Source: a virus
IMG/VR virus record: IMGVR_UViG_3300020420_000034
Coordinates: 1-39,387 of that record
Direction: 5' to 3' (one strand)
DNA: 39,387 nucleotides
The translations under genes were made by a program, and so were the position numbers. A model generated the notes under the pieces. The model ran no database searches. It was not told where the DNA came from and worked only from the letters and a program-made list of their open reading frames with translations. Positions 6,439 through 16,300 of this stretch are shown here, piece by piece. Numbering within the stretch: position 1 is the stretch's first letter; each line of letters opens with the position of its first letter.

Positions 6439-7050
6439 ATGGCACTCGCTAGAACCACAAAACTAGAAGCAGTAAATAAAGCCTTACAAATGATGGGTGA
6501 GGCTCCTCTTAACTCTCTACAAGGCTTATTTGGTTTAGGTAATTTAGCAGAAACAACTATAGATAGCGTTAGTCGTAAAGTACAAACAGAAGGATGGTCA
6601 TTTAATACTGACTATCAAATGAGTTTAGTAAGAGATTCTATAACTAATCACATATCTGTTGGAGACAATGTTAGTAGAGTTGTAGTAGACCCTTATGATT
6701 ATCCAGACTACGATGTGGTTCAACGTGGTCAAAAGTTATATGACAGAAAAAATAATACTTATATCTTCACAGAAAATTTAAAAGCAGATGTAACTATTAT
6801 TCTTGATTGGGATGATTTACCAGAACACGCAAGAGTCTACATAATGACTAAAACTGGTAGAGAATTGCAAGAGTCTATGATTGGTAGTAAAGATTTAACA
6901 GAAATAAACATGCTGCTAGAACAAGAAACTAGAGCTCAGTTTATGGAAGAAGAAACAACTTTAAGTGAACATAGTATGTTAAGAGGTAACGCTAAGAGAA
7001 ATTATCCTGTTGTAGGGTTTAAGCCTATATCTGTATTGCCTAGAAGCTAA
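6439..7050 (+). CDS. Tail tubular protein A (T7 gp11-like adaptor)
   Basis: A 203-residue head-tail adaptor, near T7 gp11 (196). The N-terminus AVNKALQMMGEAPLNSL is the family signature, followed by the TIDSVSRKVQTEGWSFNTD region. It forms the ring between the portal and the nozzle. The gene overlaps the next by one base (TAATG), so production of adaptor and nozzle is coupled. Confidence 0.95.
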   Translation: MALARTTKLEAVNKALQMMGEAPLNSLQGLFGLGNLAETTIDSVSRKVQTEGWSFNTDYQMSLVRDSITNHISVGDNVSRVVVDPYDYPDYDVVQRGQKLYDRKNNTYIFTENLKADVTIILDWDDLPEHARVYIMTKTGRELQESMIGSKDLTEINMLLEQETRAQFMEEETTLSEHSMLRGNAKRNYPVVGFKPISVLPRS

Positions 7051-9740
7051 TGGGATTAATAAGTAGCACTATTCCCAATATGATTAATGGGGTTAGTCAG
7101 CAACCCTCTGCATTGCGACTAGCCTCTCAAGCCGAATCAGTTGTAAATTGCTTGTCATCACCAGTTGAAGGTTTAACTAAGCGACCTCCATTTAATCACA
7201 TAGGGAAATTACTTTCTGGTACAGCTGGAACAGGTAGACCATTTATAGATATTGTTGATCGGGATGGAACTATTCAATACTTAATAATGATTAGAGATAG
7301 TTCAATAGATGTATTTAATTTAGATGGTTCGCAGCAATCTGTTACTACTCCTAACAGTACAAGTTATTTAGATATTTCTAATAATTCAGACCCAGCCGAT
7401 AAATTTAGAATTGCGTCAGTTGCTGACTACACTTTCATATGTAACAGAGAAAAAACAGTTACTATGGATTTTGCTGGAACTTATACGCAAAATGATGGGG
7501 CAACACCGCCAGCAGCTGGAACCATAATAGCTGTTAACTCAAATGGTCATGGGTTAGAAACAGGTGTAAAAGTACAAATAGATTTTGAAACTGGTACTGG
7601 AGTAGATGGTACATATACAGCAACAAAAGTTGATGATGATAATTTCACTTTAGTTGGAGCTACAAGTTTGGATACTAGCGGAACTTGTAGGTTTAATGAA
7701 CTATCTCCAGATGTATCACGCAAAGGAATTATTTTTATAAAAGCTGCTGACTACGACACGACATATACAGTAAACATAAAAGATGCTGCTGGTACTACAA
7801 CTTTGGCTACTGCAACTCACCAAACTGCTTCAGCTGGAGGTACAGTACCTAACTCAAACACTATTGCATCTGATTTAACCAGCCAGTTAACCAGCCAATT
7901 ATCTAGTGGTTGGACTTTTACTGTTGACCAATATATTTTAAGAATAGAAAAAAATGACGATGCTGATTTTGTTATAGAAAGTACTGACTCAAAAGCTGGT
8001 ACTTATACAAAAGCTATTCGAGGAGCTATAGATACAATTAGTGACTTGCCAACATTATGTGAAAATGATTTTATTGTTAAAGTGCAAGGAACAAAAACTA
8101 CAAGACTAGATGATTACTACGTTAAATTTGAAACCTCTAATGGTACAGATTTTGGTTTTGGAATATGGAGAGAAACAGTTGGGCCATTAGAACCTTTTAA
8201 ATTTAATAAGTCAACTATGCCACATGTATTAGTTCGTGATGCAACTACTGGCACTTTTGAATTTAAACAGTTTGATTGGAGCCCTAGAATTGCTGGAGAT
8301 ATGACTACTGCTCCTACTCCTACTTTTGTCGGAACTACGATTAATAATATAAATACTTTTAGAAACAGGCTTGTATTACTAGCAGACGAAAATGTTTTAA
8401 TGAGTGCTGCTGATAGTTACGATAGATTTTTTCCTGAGACAGTACAAACAGTTGTAGATAGTGACCCTATTGATCTAGTTACTGGAGGAACCGAAATACA
8501 TTTCTTAACTTCTAGCTTGGCTTTTGCAAACACGCTATTGCTATTTAGTCGGCATGGTCAATTTAGATTAGATGCTGGTGCGTCAACTATTGGTGGGGCA
8601 TTAACTCCTAAGACTGCAACAATAACAGCTATAACTACATATGAAACTGAACCAACAGTTGACCCTATATCGGTTGGTCGAACTGTTTATTTCTCTATAC
8701 CTAAAGGAGAGTTTAGTGGCTTGCGTGACTTTTACCTTCCAGATGTAACAGCATCAGTTCCAGTATCAGAAGAAGTATCGTCAGCTGTTCCAAGATATAT
8801 TCCAAGAAATATAGTTAGTATGGTTAGTTCAGCGTCAGAAGAAACAGTTGTAGCTATTAGTAAAGACGAGCCTAAACGTATTTATTTTTATAAATTCTTT
8901 TATGAAGAAGACCAGAAGCTGCAATCATCTTGGTCATTCTGGGAAGTTAAAGGAGACAAACAAGTACTTGGTGCATCAATTATAGATAGTGATGTATTTT
9001 TTGTACTTCAATATGCAGACGGAGTTTACTTAGAAAAATGCTCTTTGCGACCAGAATCAGTAGATGAAGGTAGTAATTTAGAAATACTATTAGATAGAAA
9101 AATAGATGAGACTAAGTGCCATATCAACGTAATTAATCAAGGTGGTGCTGGTGTTCAGTCAATTATTTCTTTGCCTTATCCAACTGCCACAGCTGGAATA
9201 CAAGTTGTTGTTGGTAGGGATGTTGCTGGCAATACAATACAACATGGTCAAGTAACAGTTCCAAGTGCAGAAACTTTATCTGGAGCTACGCAATCTGGAT
9301 TTACTGGTAATGGAACTATGACTGTATTAGGAGATTTGTCTAATGCAAAATTTTTTATAGGAGAAAGATACGATATGACTTACGAGTTTAGTACACCATA
9401 TTTAAAAGAACAGCCTACTGGTGGTGGTGTTGCGGTAGTTTCTGGCCCTCGATTACAGATCAGGACTTGGACATTTGTTTTTGATGATACCTCTGCATTT
9501 AAAATTAAAGTTACACCTAGAGGAAGACAAGCATTTACTTATCCATATAATGGGTTTATCGTAGGACAAAACCCCCCAGCTTTAGGACAGGCCCCATTTT
9601 TAACTGGTAAATTTAAAGTACCAATAATGGCAAATAATAATGATACTAAAGTTGAAATCTTAAGCGATAGTCCACTACCCTGTCGTATTCAATCATCAGA
9701 ATGGGAAGGATGGCTACACACCAGAGCAAGACGACTATAG
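7050..9740 (+). CDS. Tail tubular protein B (T7 gp12-like nozzle)
   Basis: An 896-residue nozzle protein, longer than T7 gp12 (794). The N-terminus PNMINGVSQQPSALRLASQAE is the conserved family start, and FRNRLVLLADENVLMSAADSYDRFF is the core motif around residues 430-455. An inserted module near residues 167-207 (NSNGHGLETGVKVQI...GTYTATKV) resembles a small beta domain found in several phage tail proteins. Its 3' end overlaps the following internal protein gene by 31 bases. Confidence 0.95.
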   Translation: MGLISSTIPNMINGVSQQPSALRLASQAESVVNCLSSPVEGLTKRPPFNHIGKLLSGTAGTGRPFIDIVDRDGTIQYLIMIRDSSIDVFNLDGSQQSVTTPNSTSYLDISNNSDPADKFRIASVADYTFICNREKTVTMDFAGTYTQNDGATPPAAGTIIAVNSNGHGLETGVKVQIDFETGTGVDGTYTATKVDDDNFTLVGATSLDTSGTCRFNELSPDVSRKGIIFIKAADYDTTYTVNIKDAAGTTTLATATHQTASAGGTVPNSNTIASDLTSQLTSQLSSGWTFTVDQYILRIEKNDDADFVIESTDSKAGTYTKAIRGAIDTISDLPTLCENDFIVKVQGTKTTRLDDYYVKFETSNGTDFGFGIWRETVGPLEPFKFNKSTMPHVLVRDATTGTFEFKQFDWSPRIAGDMTTAPTPTFVGTTINNINTFRNRLVLLADENVLMSAADSYDRFFPETVQTVVDSDPIDLVTGGTEIHFLTSSLAFANTLLLFSRHGQFRLDAGASTIGGALTPKTATITAITTYETEPTVDPISVGRTVYFSIPKGEFSGLRDFYLPDVTASVPVSEEVSSAVPRYIPRNIVSMVSSASEETVVAISKDEPKRIYFYKFFYEEDQKLQSSWSFWEVKGDKQVLGASIIDSDVFFVLQYADGVYLEKCSLRPESVDEGSNLEILLDRKIDETKCHINVINQGGAGVQSIISLPYPTATAGIQVVVGRDVAGNTIQHGQVTVPSAETLSGATQSGFTGNGTMTVLGDLSNAKFFIGERYDMTYEFSTPYLKEQPTGGGVAVVSGPRLQIRTWTFVFDDTSAFKIKVTPRGRQAFTYPYNGFIVGQNPPALGQAPFLTGKFKVPIMANNNDTKVEILSDSPLPCRIQSSEWEGWLHTRARRL

Positions 9741-10204
9741 GCAGATTTCATTGGCGAAAGTCAATATTGTCTGATGTAATAACTGTCGCTGCAAATATGC
9801 GACAAGAAGATAAGGAGGAAATTTTTGCCTACTCTGGCACATTGCCAAAAGAACAAATGTTTTATTGTTTTTTTAGCAGTAAACCTTGTATGACTATGAT
9901 TGGTCGTAAAGGCAATATTATGGGTATGTATGGTGTGGTTCCTCAATCTCCAAAAGTAGGAAGAATATGGATGCTAGGGCATGAGTCTATGACATCTGAT
10001 TATAAGGATGTTAGAGATTTCTTACGTCATTCACCTATAGAATTACAGAAGTTTCATTGCAATTATCCATTGTTATACAACTATGTTGATGCAAGAAACG
10101 AAACTCATATAAAATGGATTAAGTGGATGGGTTTCTCAATCATTAAGAAACACGCTACATTTGGAGCAGAAGGTCGAACTTTTTACGAATTTGTAAAGAA
10201 CTAA
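9710..10204 (+). CDS. Internal virion protein, T7 gp13-like
   Basis: About 164 residues from the ATG at 9710 (MATHQSKTTIGRFHWRKS). An ATG at 9701 would add three residues. The length and the position between the nozzle and gp14-like genes match T7 gp13. The segment GRKGNIMGMYGVVPQSPKVGRIWMLG and the C-terminal NETHIKWIKWMGFSIIKK resemble the acetyltransferase-like (GNAT) fold seen in this family. In T7, gp13 is needed for core assembly or morphogenesis. Whether this protein has enzyme activity cannot be told. Confidence 0.8.
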   Translation: MATHQSKTTIGRFHWRKSILSDVITVAANMRQEDKEEIFAYSGTLPKEQMFYCFFSSKPCMTMIGRKGNIMGMYGVVPQSPKVGRIWMLGHESMTSDYKDVRDFLRHSPIELQKFHCNYPLLYNYVDARNETHIKWIKWMGFSIIKKHATFGAEGRTFYEFVKN

Positions 10205-10206
10205 CT

Positions 10207-10887
10207 ATGTGCGGTGCAATTCCTATAGCTGTTATCTCAGGAGTCTTAGGCGTAGCTGGTAGCTATATGCAATACCAACAAGCCAAGACAAATGTTGCAT
10301 ATCAGAACGCTCAACAAAATTTACAGTATCAAAGCAATATGTTACAGGCTCAGTCCAATCGGATGACTGAGGATACAAAAAAATTAATGAATCAGGATGC
10401 TATCGAGCATGCAAATTATTTAGCAGACTTGCAGTATGAAAGAGATAGCACCAGAATCACTATGAATCAGATGCAGCAGCAAGAACAAGCAGCACAAGAA
10501 AAAACTGCAAGGGGTCGGTCATATTTAGAAAAGAGAGGAGAAGTTGCAGCAATAAGAGGATTAGGAACAAACGCATGGACTTTGATTGCGGATATAAAAC
10601 GACAGAGAAATGCAGCAGACTTTATAACGAATCGAAATACTGCGTTTAGTTTGGCTGGTACTCAATCGCAGCGACTTGATGCACAGGCTAATCGGGCAAG
10701 TAGGCGAGGCCAAACTGCAACGTATTTGAAGAAAACGTATCTTGACCCTGTTAAACCTCTTAAGATACCGAAGCCTAGTTTTGGGCCATATGCTTTGGGC
10801 ATGGCCAGTTCTGTTGTTGGTGGCTTTAGTACTTATGGCCAGCTAAATGCTGCTGGTATGCAAGATTGGAAATTAGCAAAAAGGTAA
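10207..10887 (+). CDS. Internal virion protein, T7 gp14-like
   Basis: A 226-residue protein with N-terminal MCGAIPIAVISGVLGVAGSY, a hydrophobic start typical of gp14. It continues with Gln/Asn-rich helices (QQAKTNVAYQNAQQNLQYQ) and the conserved RGRSYLEKRGEVAAIRGLGTN region. In T7, gp14 is ejected first and inserts in the outer membrane to build the DNA conduit. Spacing to its neighbours is 2 bases upstream and 0 downstream, consistent with an internal-core operon. Confidence 0.9.
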   Translation: MCGAIPIAVISGVLGVAGSYMQYQQAKTNVAYQNAQQNLQYQSNMLQAQSNRMTEDTKKLMNQDAIEHANYLADLQYERDSTRITMNQMQQQEQAAQEKTARGRSYLEKRGEVAAIRGLGTNAWTLIADIKRQRNAADFITNRNTAFSLAGTQSQRLDAQANRASRRGQTATYLKKTYLDPVKPLKIPKPSFGPYALGMASSVVGGFSTYGQLNAAGMQDWKLAKR

Positions 10888-13329
10888 ATGGCAGCATCAA
10901 CTAAAGGTTTAAGTCTTGGTAAGAACGAAGACCCCAAGAAAAAAGGAGGAGGTGGTGTTGCCAAGCAAGTATCACTAGATGGTATTACTGTTCCTCCAGT
11001 AGCTGGCAAGTCAAAAATAGAAGAACCTAAACTTGTTAATGCTAGATGGTTTGGAGAAACAGCTGTAACACCAGCAGCTTTAACAAAGATACCCCAACTT
11101 GAATTACCAAGTGTGAGGGGAGTTATAGAAAATGCTACTCCAGAAGACGCTGGCAACTATGCAACTGCCTTAAATACTTTTGCAAGTAGTGTTCAAACCT
11201 TTGGTAGTTCATACGCTAAAAAAATAGAGGCAGATCAGAAAAGATATGAGAATCAAGCCTTAAAAGTATTTACTGAATTTGGCGACCCAACACAACCAGT
11301 AAAAGATTTATCAAGTTACATTAATAAGATAGACATAAGAATAGAAGAGCTAAGAAATAAAGAGACACAAACTGACGTTAGTAAACAGGAAATCTTAGAT
11401 TTAGAAAAATTAAAAAATCAGATTACAAATAATAGGCATTTTGGGGATGTCTTAAAATCTAAAACAAATGCAAATATTGTTTTAAATAGGGCCTACAGCT
11501 GGACATATAAGAAAAAAGATATATTAGTTCCAGACTTAAACATGCAAGGTGGCATTACAAATGAAGATGCCGAACCTAAAGAAATACGAGTATCAGATTT
11601 AGACCCAGCTGACCCAAGATATGTAAAAGCATTTAATGATTATGTTTATGGCGATGTTGACTTATCTGGTTTTGAACATAACAACATACAAAGCCAAGTC
11701 GCAAACATATTAGCTCAAGATAGATATAAGCAAGAAAGTGTATATGCAAATCTTACAAAAGAAAAAATAATAGATAACAGTAATAATTTATTAGACAGTA
11801 AAATACAAACGCTTATAGCAAGCGAAAATGGATTTAGTGTTGCTGGATTTAATACAGATATACAAGAAGACATAGAGTTTATAAATAATTCTCATTTGTT
11901 TACTAGGGAAGAAAAAACTAATTATGTTAAAACTATGGTCGCAAAGTTGGAATATTACTTAAGTCAAGCTGGCTATACAAATGTAGATGAGATTATTAGA
12001 ACTATATTTTTAGGTAAAGATTTAGGAACTGAGGATGCAATACATCCTTTAATGATAGGCCCACAAGCCAATAGGTTTACTAAGGACAACAAACTTAACA
12101 AGAAGTTAATGCTAGTAAATCAAATAGGTGGCGAAGCACAATTAAATATCATTATTGGAAATACAATGAGAAAGCAAAACGCTGCAAACGAAGAAATAGA
12201 AAAAGGTAGAATACAGGTTTTTACTGCTGATTTTGAAGATGTTTTTAAATCTGACTCAGGCAATGGTAAAACTTATCAGGATTTAATCTTAGCTGGAAAC
12301 TTAGATAATGCCTTTGGCAACATACATGTAGGTGAATATATTACTGCTTTAAACGAAAAAAGAAGAGAATTGTTGAAAAAACACGCTGGTAATCAAGATA
12401 TGATAAATGCAATAGAACAGTCATATAACGCTTCAATAAAAGATATAGAAAACAATATATTGCAAACTGATTACAAGCAAGAAGTTATGACGTTAAACAA
12501 AATGTCGCATAAGATTGCTGATGGAGATATAAGTCTTATTGAAGATTTTAACGAAAGATTAGAAATTTTTGACAATAGCTATCCCATTACAAAGGCACAA
12601 GAAGACACAAATGACATACGAAATCGTGTTAGAGATTTTCAAAATAAAGAAAATCAATCTCTTTTAACTGTAGGATTTAATTTGGTTAAAGATTTACATG
12701 ATAAACACGCATCTGGACAAACAGAAGATTATGACAAAGATTCTATAATGACTACTCACGAATTAAATATAAAGGCAGAAATACAAAAAATTATTCAAGA
12801 TTCTAAAAAGTTTGAAAACAGGGAAGATCAAGAAGACTATGTAATCAATACTATTAATGCTGAATGGAGCAATGGTGGTTTTATTCCAGATAGAAAAAAT
12901 ACAGTTACAACTCCAATTTATCCTTCAACCGATGCAAAGAAAAATATAAATAAATTCGTAGAAAAGGTAAGAAGTATTAAAGGTATAGACTCATATGGCA
13001 ATTTTCAAGGCGATGGATTAATAATGTTCAGAACATATTTAAATAGCTCACGACCAATGTTTAATAAAAACTCGTTATTTACTAAAGATATGAAGAGTGG
13101 CATGATTGTTCAATGGATGAGTGGTGAAGATATGGGTAAGAATTGGGATGTTCTTGAACAAAATTTAGAAAAAGACGGAATTGATGTAGTTGACTTTTTT
13201 ATAGATCAATCTATTAAATTAGGAATTAAACCAGATAAATTCTTTGCAGGGGAGTTAGAAAAGTATAGAGGCAAAGATAAGGAAGAACGCAAAAAATTAT
13301 GGGCAAATGGTGGTAAAGAAGAGGATTAG
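10888..13329 (+). CDS. Internal virion protein, T7 gp15-like
   Basis: An 813-residue, mostly helical and charged protein between the gp14-like and gp16-like genes. T7 gp15 has 747 residues and forms the periplasmic part of the ejection conduit. The N-terminus is Lys/Gly-rich (SLGKNEDPKKKGGGGVAKQ). The rest contains long polar helices without enzyme motifs. Sequence similarity to T7 gp15 is not evident by eye, so the call rests on position, length and composition. Confidence 0.8.
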   Translation: MAASTKGLSLGKNEDPKKKGGGGVAKQVSLDGITVPPVAGKSKIEEPKLVNARWFGETAVTPAALTKIPQLELPSVRGVIENATPEDAGNYATALNTFASSVQTFGSSYAKKIEADQKRYENQALKVFTEFGDPTQPVKDLSSYINKIDIRIEELRNKETQTDVSKQEILDLEKLKNQITNNRHFGDVLKSKTNANIVLNRAYSWTYKKKDILVPDLNMQGGITNEDAEPKEIRVSDLDPADPRYVKAFNDYVYGDVDLSGFEHNNIQSQVANILAQDRYKQESVYANLTKEKIIDNSNNLLDSKIQTLIASENGFSVAGFNTDIQEDIEFINNSHLFTREEKTNYVKTMVAKLEYYLSQAGYTNVDEIIRTIFLGKDLGTEDAIHPLMIGPQANRFTKDNKLNKKLMLVNQIGGEAQLNIIIGNTMRKQNAANEEIEKGRIQVFTADFEDVFKSDSGNGKTYQDLILAGNLDNAFGNIHVGEYITALNEKRRELLKKHAGNQDMINAIEQSYNASIKDIENNILQTDYKQEVMTLNKMSHKIADGDISLIEDFNERLEIFDNSYPITKAQEDTNDIRNRVRDFQNKENQSLLTVGFNLVKDLHDKHASGQTEDYDKDSIMTTHELNIKAEIQKIIQDSKKFENREDQEDYVINTINAEWSNGGFIPDRKNTVTTPIYPSTDAKKNINKFVEKVRSIKGIDSYGNFQGDGLIMFRTYLNSSRPMFNKNSLFTKDMKSGMIVQWMSGEDMGKNWDVLEQNLEKDGIDVVDFFIDQSIKLGIKPDKFFAGELEKYRGKDKEERKKLWANGGKEED

Positions 13330-13363
13330 TTGTATTATTAAAGGAATGTTAGGTAAATTTTAG

Positions 13364-16300
13364 ATGGCTGAAGATCAAGTTGTCGAGGTCGAAAAGATTG
13401 ACGAAGACGAAGATAAAGAAGAAGAGAGTATTTTTCAGTATAATTACGTTCCAGAATACAATAGAGACACAAGAAAAGAAAGAAAAGATCTTGAAAATAA
13501 CGATAATGAAAAAGAAATAGATACTGATGTTTTAAATGTTGAGTCTGATGATACGTTAATAACTAAGGCAGAGCAGCATCAAAATTACGTTAATGCAATA
13601 GCATCTGGTACTGGCAAGATAGATACAAAGCAAAGGTCAAATATATTTGGTATTGAATATGCTCCAGAAGAATTAAGAGGAAAGGCACATTGGAGAAATA
13701 GTGCTGGAGATTTTTTAAGAATGGTAGATAGGGCTGGCATTGGTTTTGCACAAAACTTATTTAATACAGGACAGGATTTAGGAAGAATGGATATGCCAGC
13801 ATATTTATCTGAAATGCTGACAGGTGACTATGTAAGTGCAATGAAAATTGGATTTAATGCAACTAAAGAAGGAATTAAATCAAAAAGTTTTAGAGAATTT
13901 TTTGACGAATTAGGCTTTGGAAAAGACTCATTTAATAAAATGAGTTTATTTGATGCAGCTGGTGGGGCACTTGGTTCGGGAGAAATAAATAACTTTGAGC
14001 AGTTCGATGCTATAAGTGCTGAACAAAGAATGAATGGTGTCGATTATGGATTATTTGGCTTACCTTCTTTAACAGAATTAAGTGGTGGCTATCCCGAAAG
14101 AGATACAGGCAGATGGTTTGCAGACGGAGTAACTAATTTTCTTGGTGATGGCATACCATTTTTCACTATTGTTGCAGCTGCAATGGCAGAGCCTACACCT
14201 TCAGCTGAAGTTGTTTTGGCAAAGAAAACACTTGTAAAACTAAAGGCTAGTAGTCCACAATTTAGAGCATTTTATAATGTCGTATCTAATAATATTTTAA
14301 AAGGTAAGGCTGGTACTGTTACCAAAAAACTTATTAAATTTGCTGCAAAACATTCAATCGAGGGTGCTGGTGCAAGTGCTATAGCTGAAGCAATGATAGG
14401 TAATCCATATCAAGACTATGGAATGGATGCAATATTGCCTGATTGGTTAGATTACGAAAAAAGAGCAGACGATAGTTTCTTTGAAGCAAAAATAAAATCA
14501 ATGATAGTTTCTGAATTTTTACTAGGGCCACTATTTGGAATGGGTATTGGTGGTATTGGTGTTGGAACTAAACCAATAAGAGAGCCAGTTATAAATGCTT
14601 TTTCTGCTTATTTCAAAGATGGAAATACAGATGCTTTTAGAAATGCAATGCCTGATTTAATGGGTGGAATACAGAAAAAAGCTAATCAATTTACAGGGCC
14701 AAACAGAAATAAACTTCGGTATAACTATCATTTACAAGAATTTAAAAAATATGTAGATGATGCAGAGGGCGACATGGTTGAAGGTTTTGTAAATTATATC
14801 TTTGATACTAGTGTTGCAAAAAAAATTACAGAGAAATTAGGTTTTACTTTTGATGAATTAGACAAAGCAAATTTAGAATTAAATCAAATAAAAGCTAAAG
14901 ATACAGAAGTAACAAATATAAATGTTAGCGATGTTCAAATAGAACAAGATCAAAAACAAATAAAAGAACTTACACAAAAGGTTAAAGAACTAGAAGAAAA
15001 CTTAGAAAAAGAAAAGAAATCTTTTACGAAAGCATTTCAGAAAGCTGCTGAATCAGAAGATAAATTACTGGAAAAAGTAATAATAAATGAAAATATAAAA
15101 CCTACACAGGAAATAAATTCACAGACAAAACTAGGTGTTGGTGATGGTATTAAAGGAAAAACACCAATGCAAATATCGTCTATGCGACCTGACGATATAG
15201 TTATAAGACCAGATGTATTTCAAGTAAAAGAATCAGGTAGAGCAAACCCAAGAGGAGTAAGTGGTTCGTTAGCAGATGAAACGCAATACGACCCAAAATT
15301 TGCTGGCTTAATAAGTGTTTGGACAGACGAACTTGGAGAGTTAGGCCCAGCTGGGAGAGTATATGTAATAGATGGTCATAACAGAATTGACTTGGCAAAA
15401 AGATCAAATGTAGAAGAAGTAAACGTACAAATGATTAGAGCTCAGAACGTAGAGGATGCAAAGGCTGAAGCTGCAATTATAAACATAAATCAACTTAATT
15501 TTACTCAGCAAGGAGCTATAGCACCTATAGATGCAGCAAAAGTAATAAAAGCTAGAGGCATAAAGCCTTTAATAGAAATGGGTATGAACCCTAGAAACAA
15601 GATGGTAATACAAGGCTTACAGTTGGCTAGACTACCAGATTTTATGTTTACAAAATTAATTGGTGGTCAAATTGGATTGGAAAAGGCACTAGCTTATGGG
15701 TCGGAAAAAATTTCTCCTACTGCTATCGGGGATGTTTTTAAAACTATTGATAAGAGCAATCCTTCGATAGATACAATAAAAGAAGCAATCCAGATGGCAA
15801 GAGAGGCAACAGAGTCTGTACCACAAGAAGGCGATGGCTTTTTACCTATGATGGGTGAATATTTTAGGTCTACAAATACACAGCAACTATTAAAAATAAG
15901 ATCACAGATAAGAACACAATTAAGAAAGAAACTAACAACTTTAAAAAATGTTGGAACTATAGATAAAAAAACTGGTGTTGAAACTGTTGCTGGGAATAAA
16001 ATTAATTTAGAAAATACACAAAATGCAGTACTAGAGGCATCTAAAGCAGTCGATCTTTTCAATGCTGTTGCTGCCTCTGGAGGAGAAACAACACAAATAA
16101 TTAAAGAATTAGCTGACCAAATAAAAATTAAAGGTAATACACCAGCTAAATTAGTAGCTCAAAACTTAGACAGGATACAAGATGCTATGCAGATGGAGGG
16201 TAGTCCATTATTTAAAGGGTCAGAAGTTATAGAAGTAGCACAAGAAGTTGACAGGCAAAAAGTAAAAGTAGCAGAAGGAATGGTTGATAAAGGTAATGCT

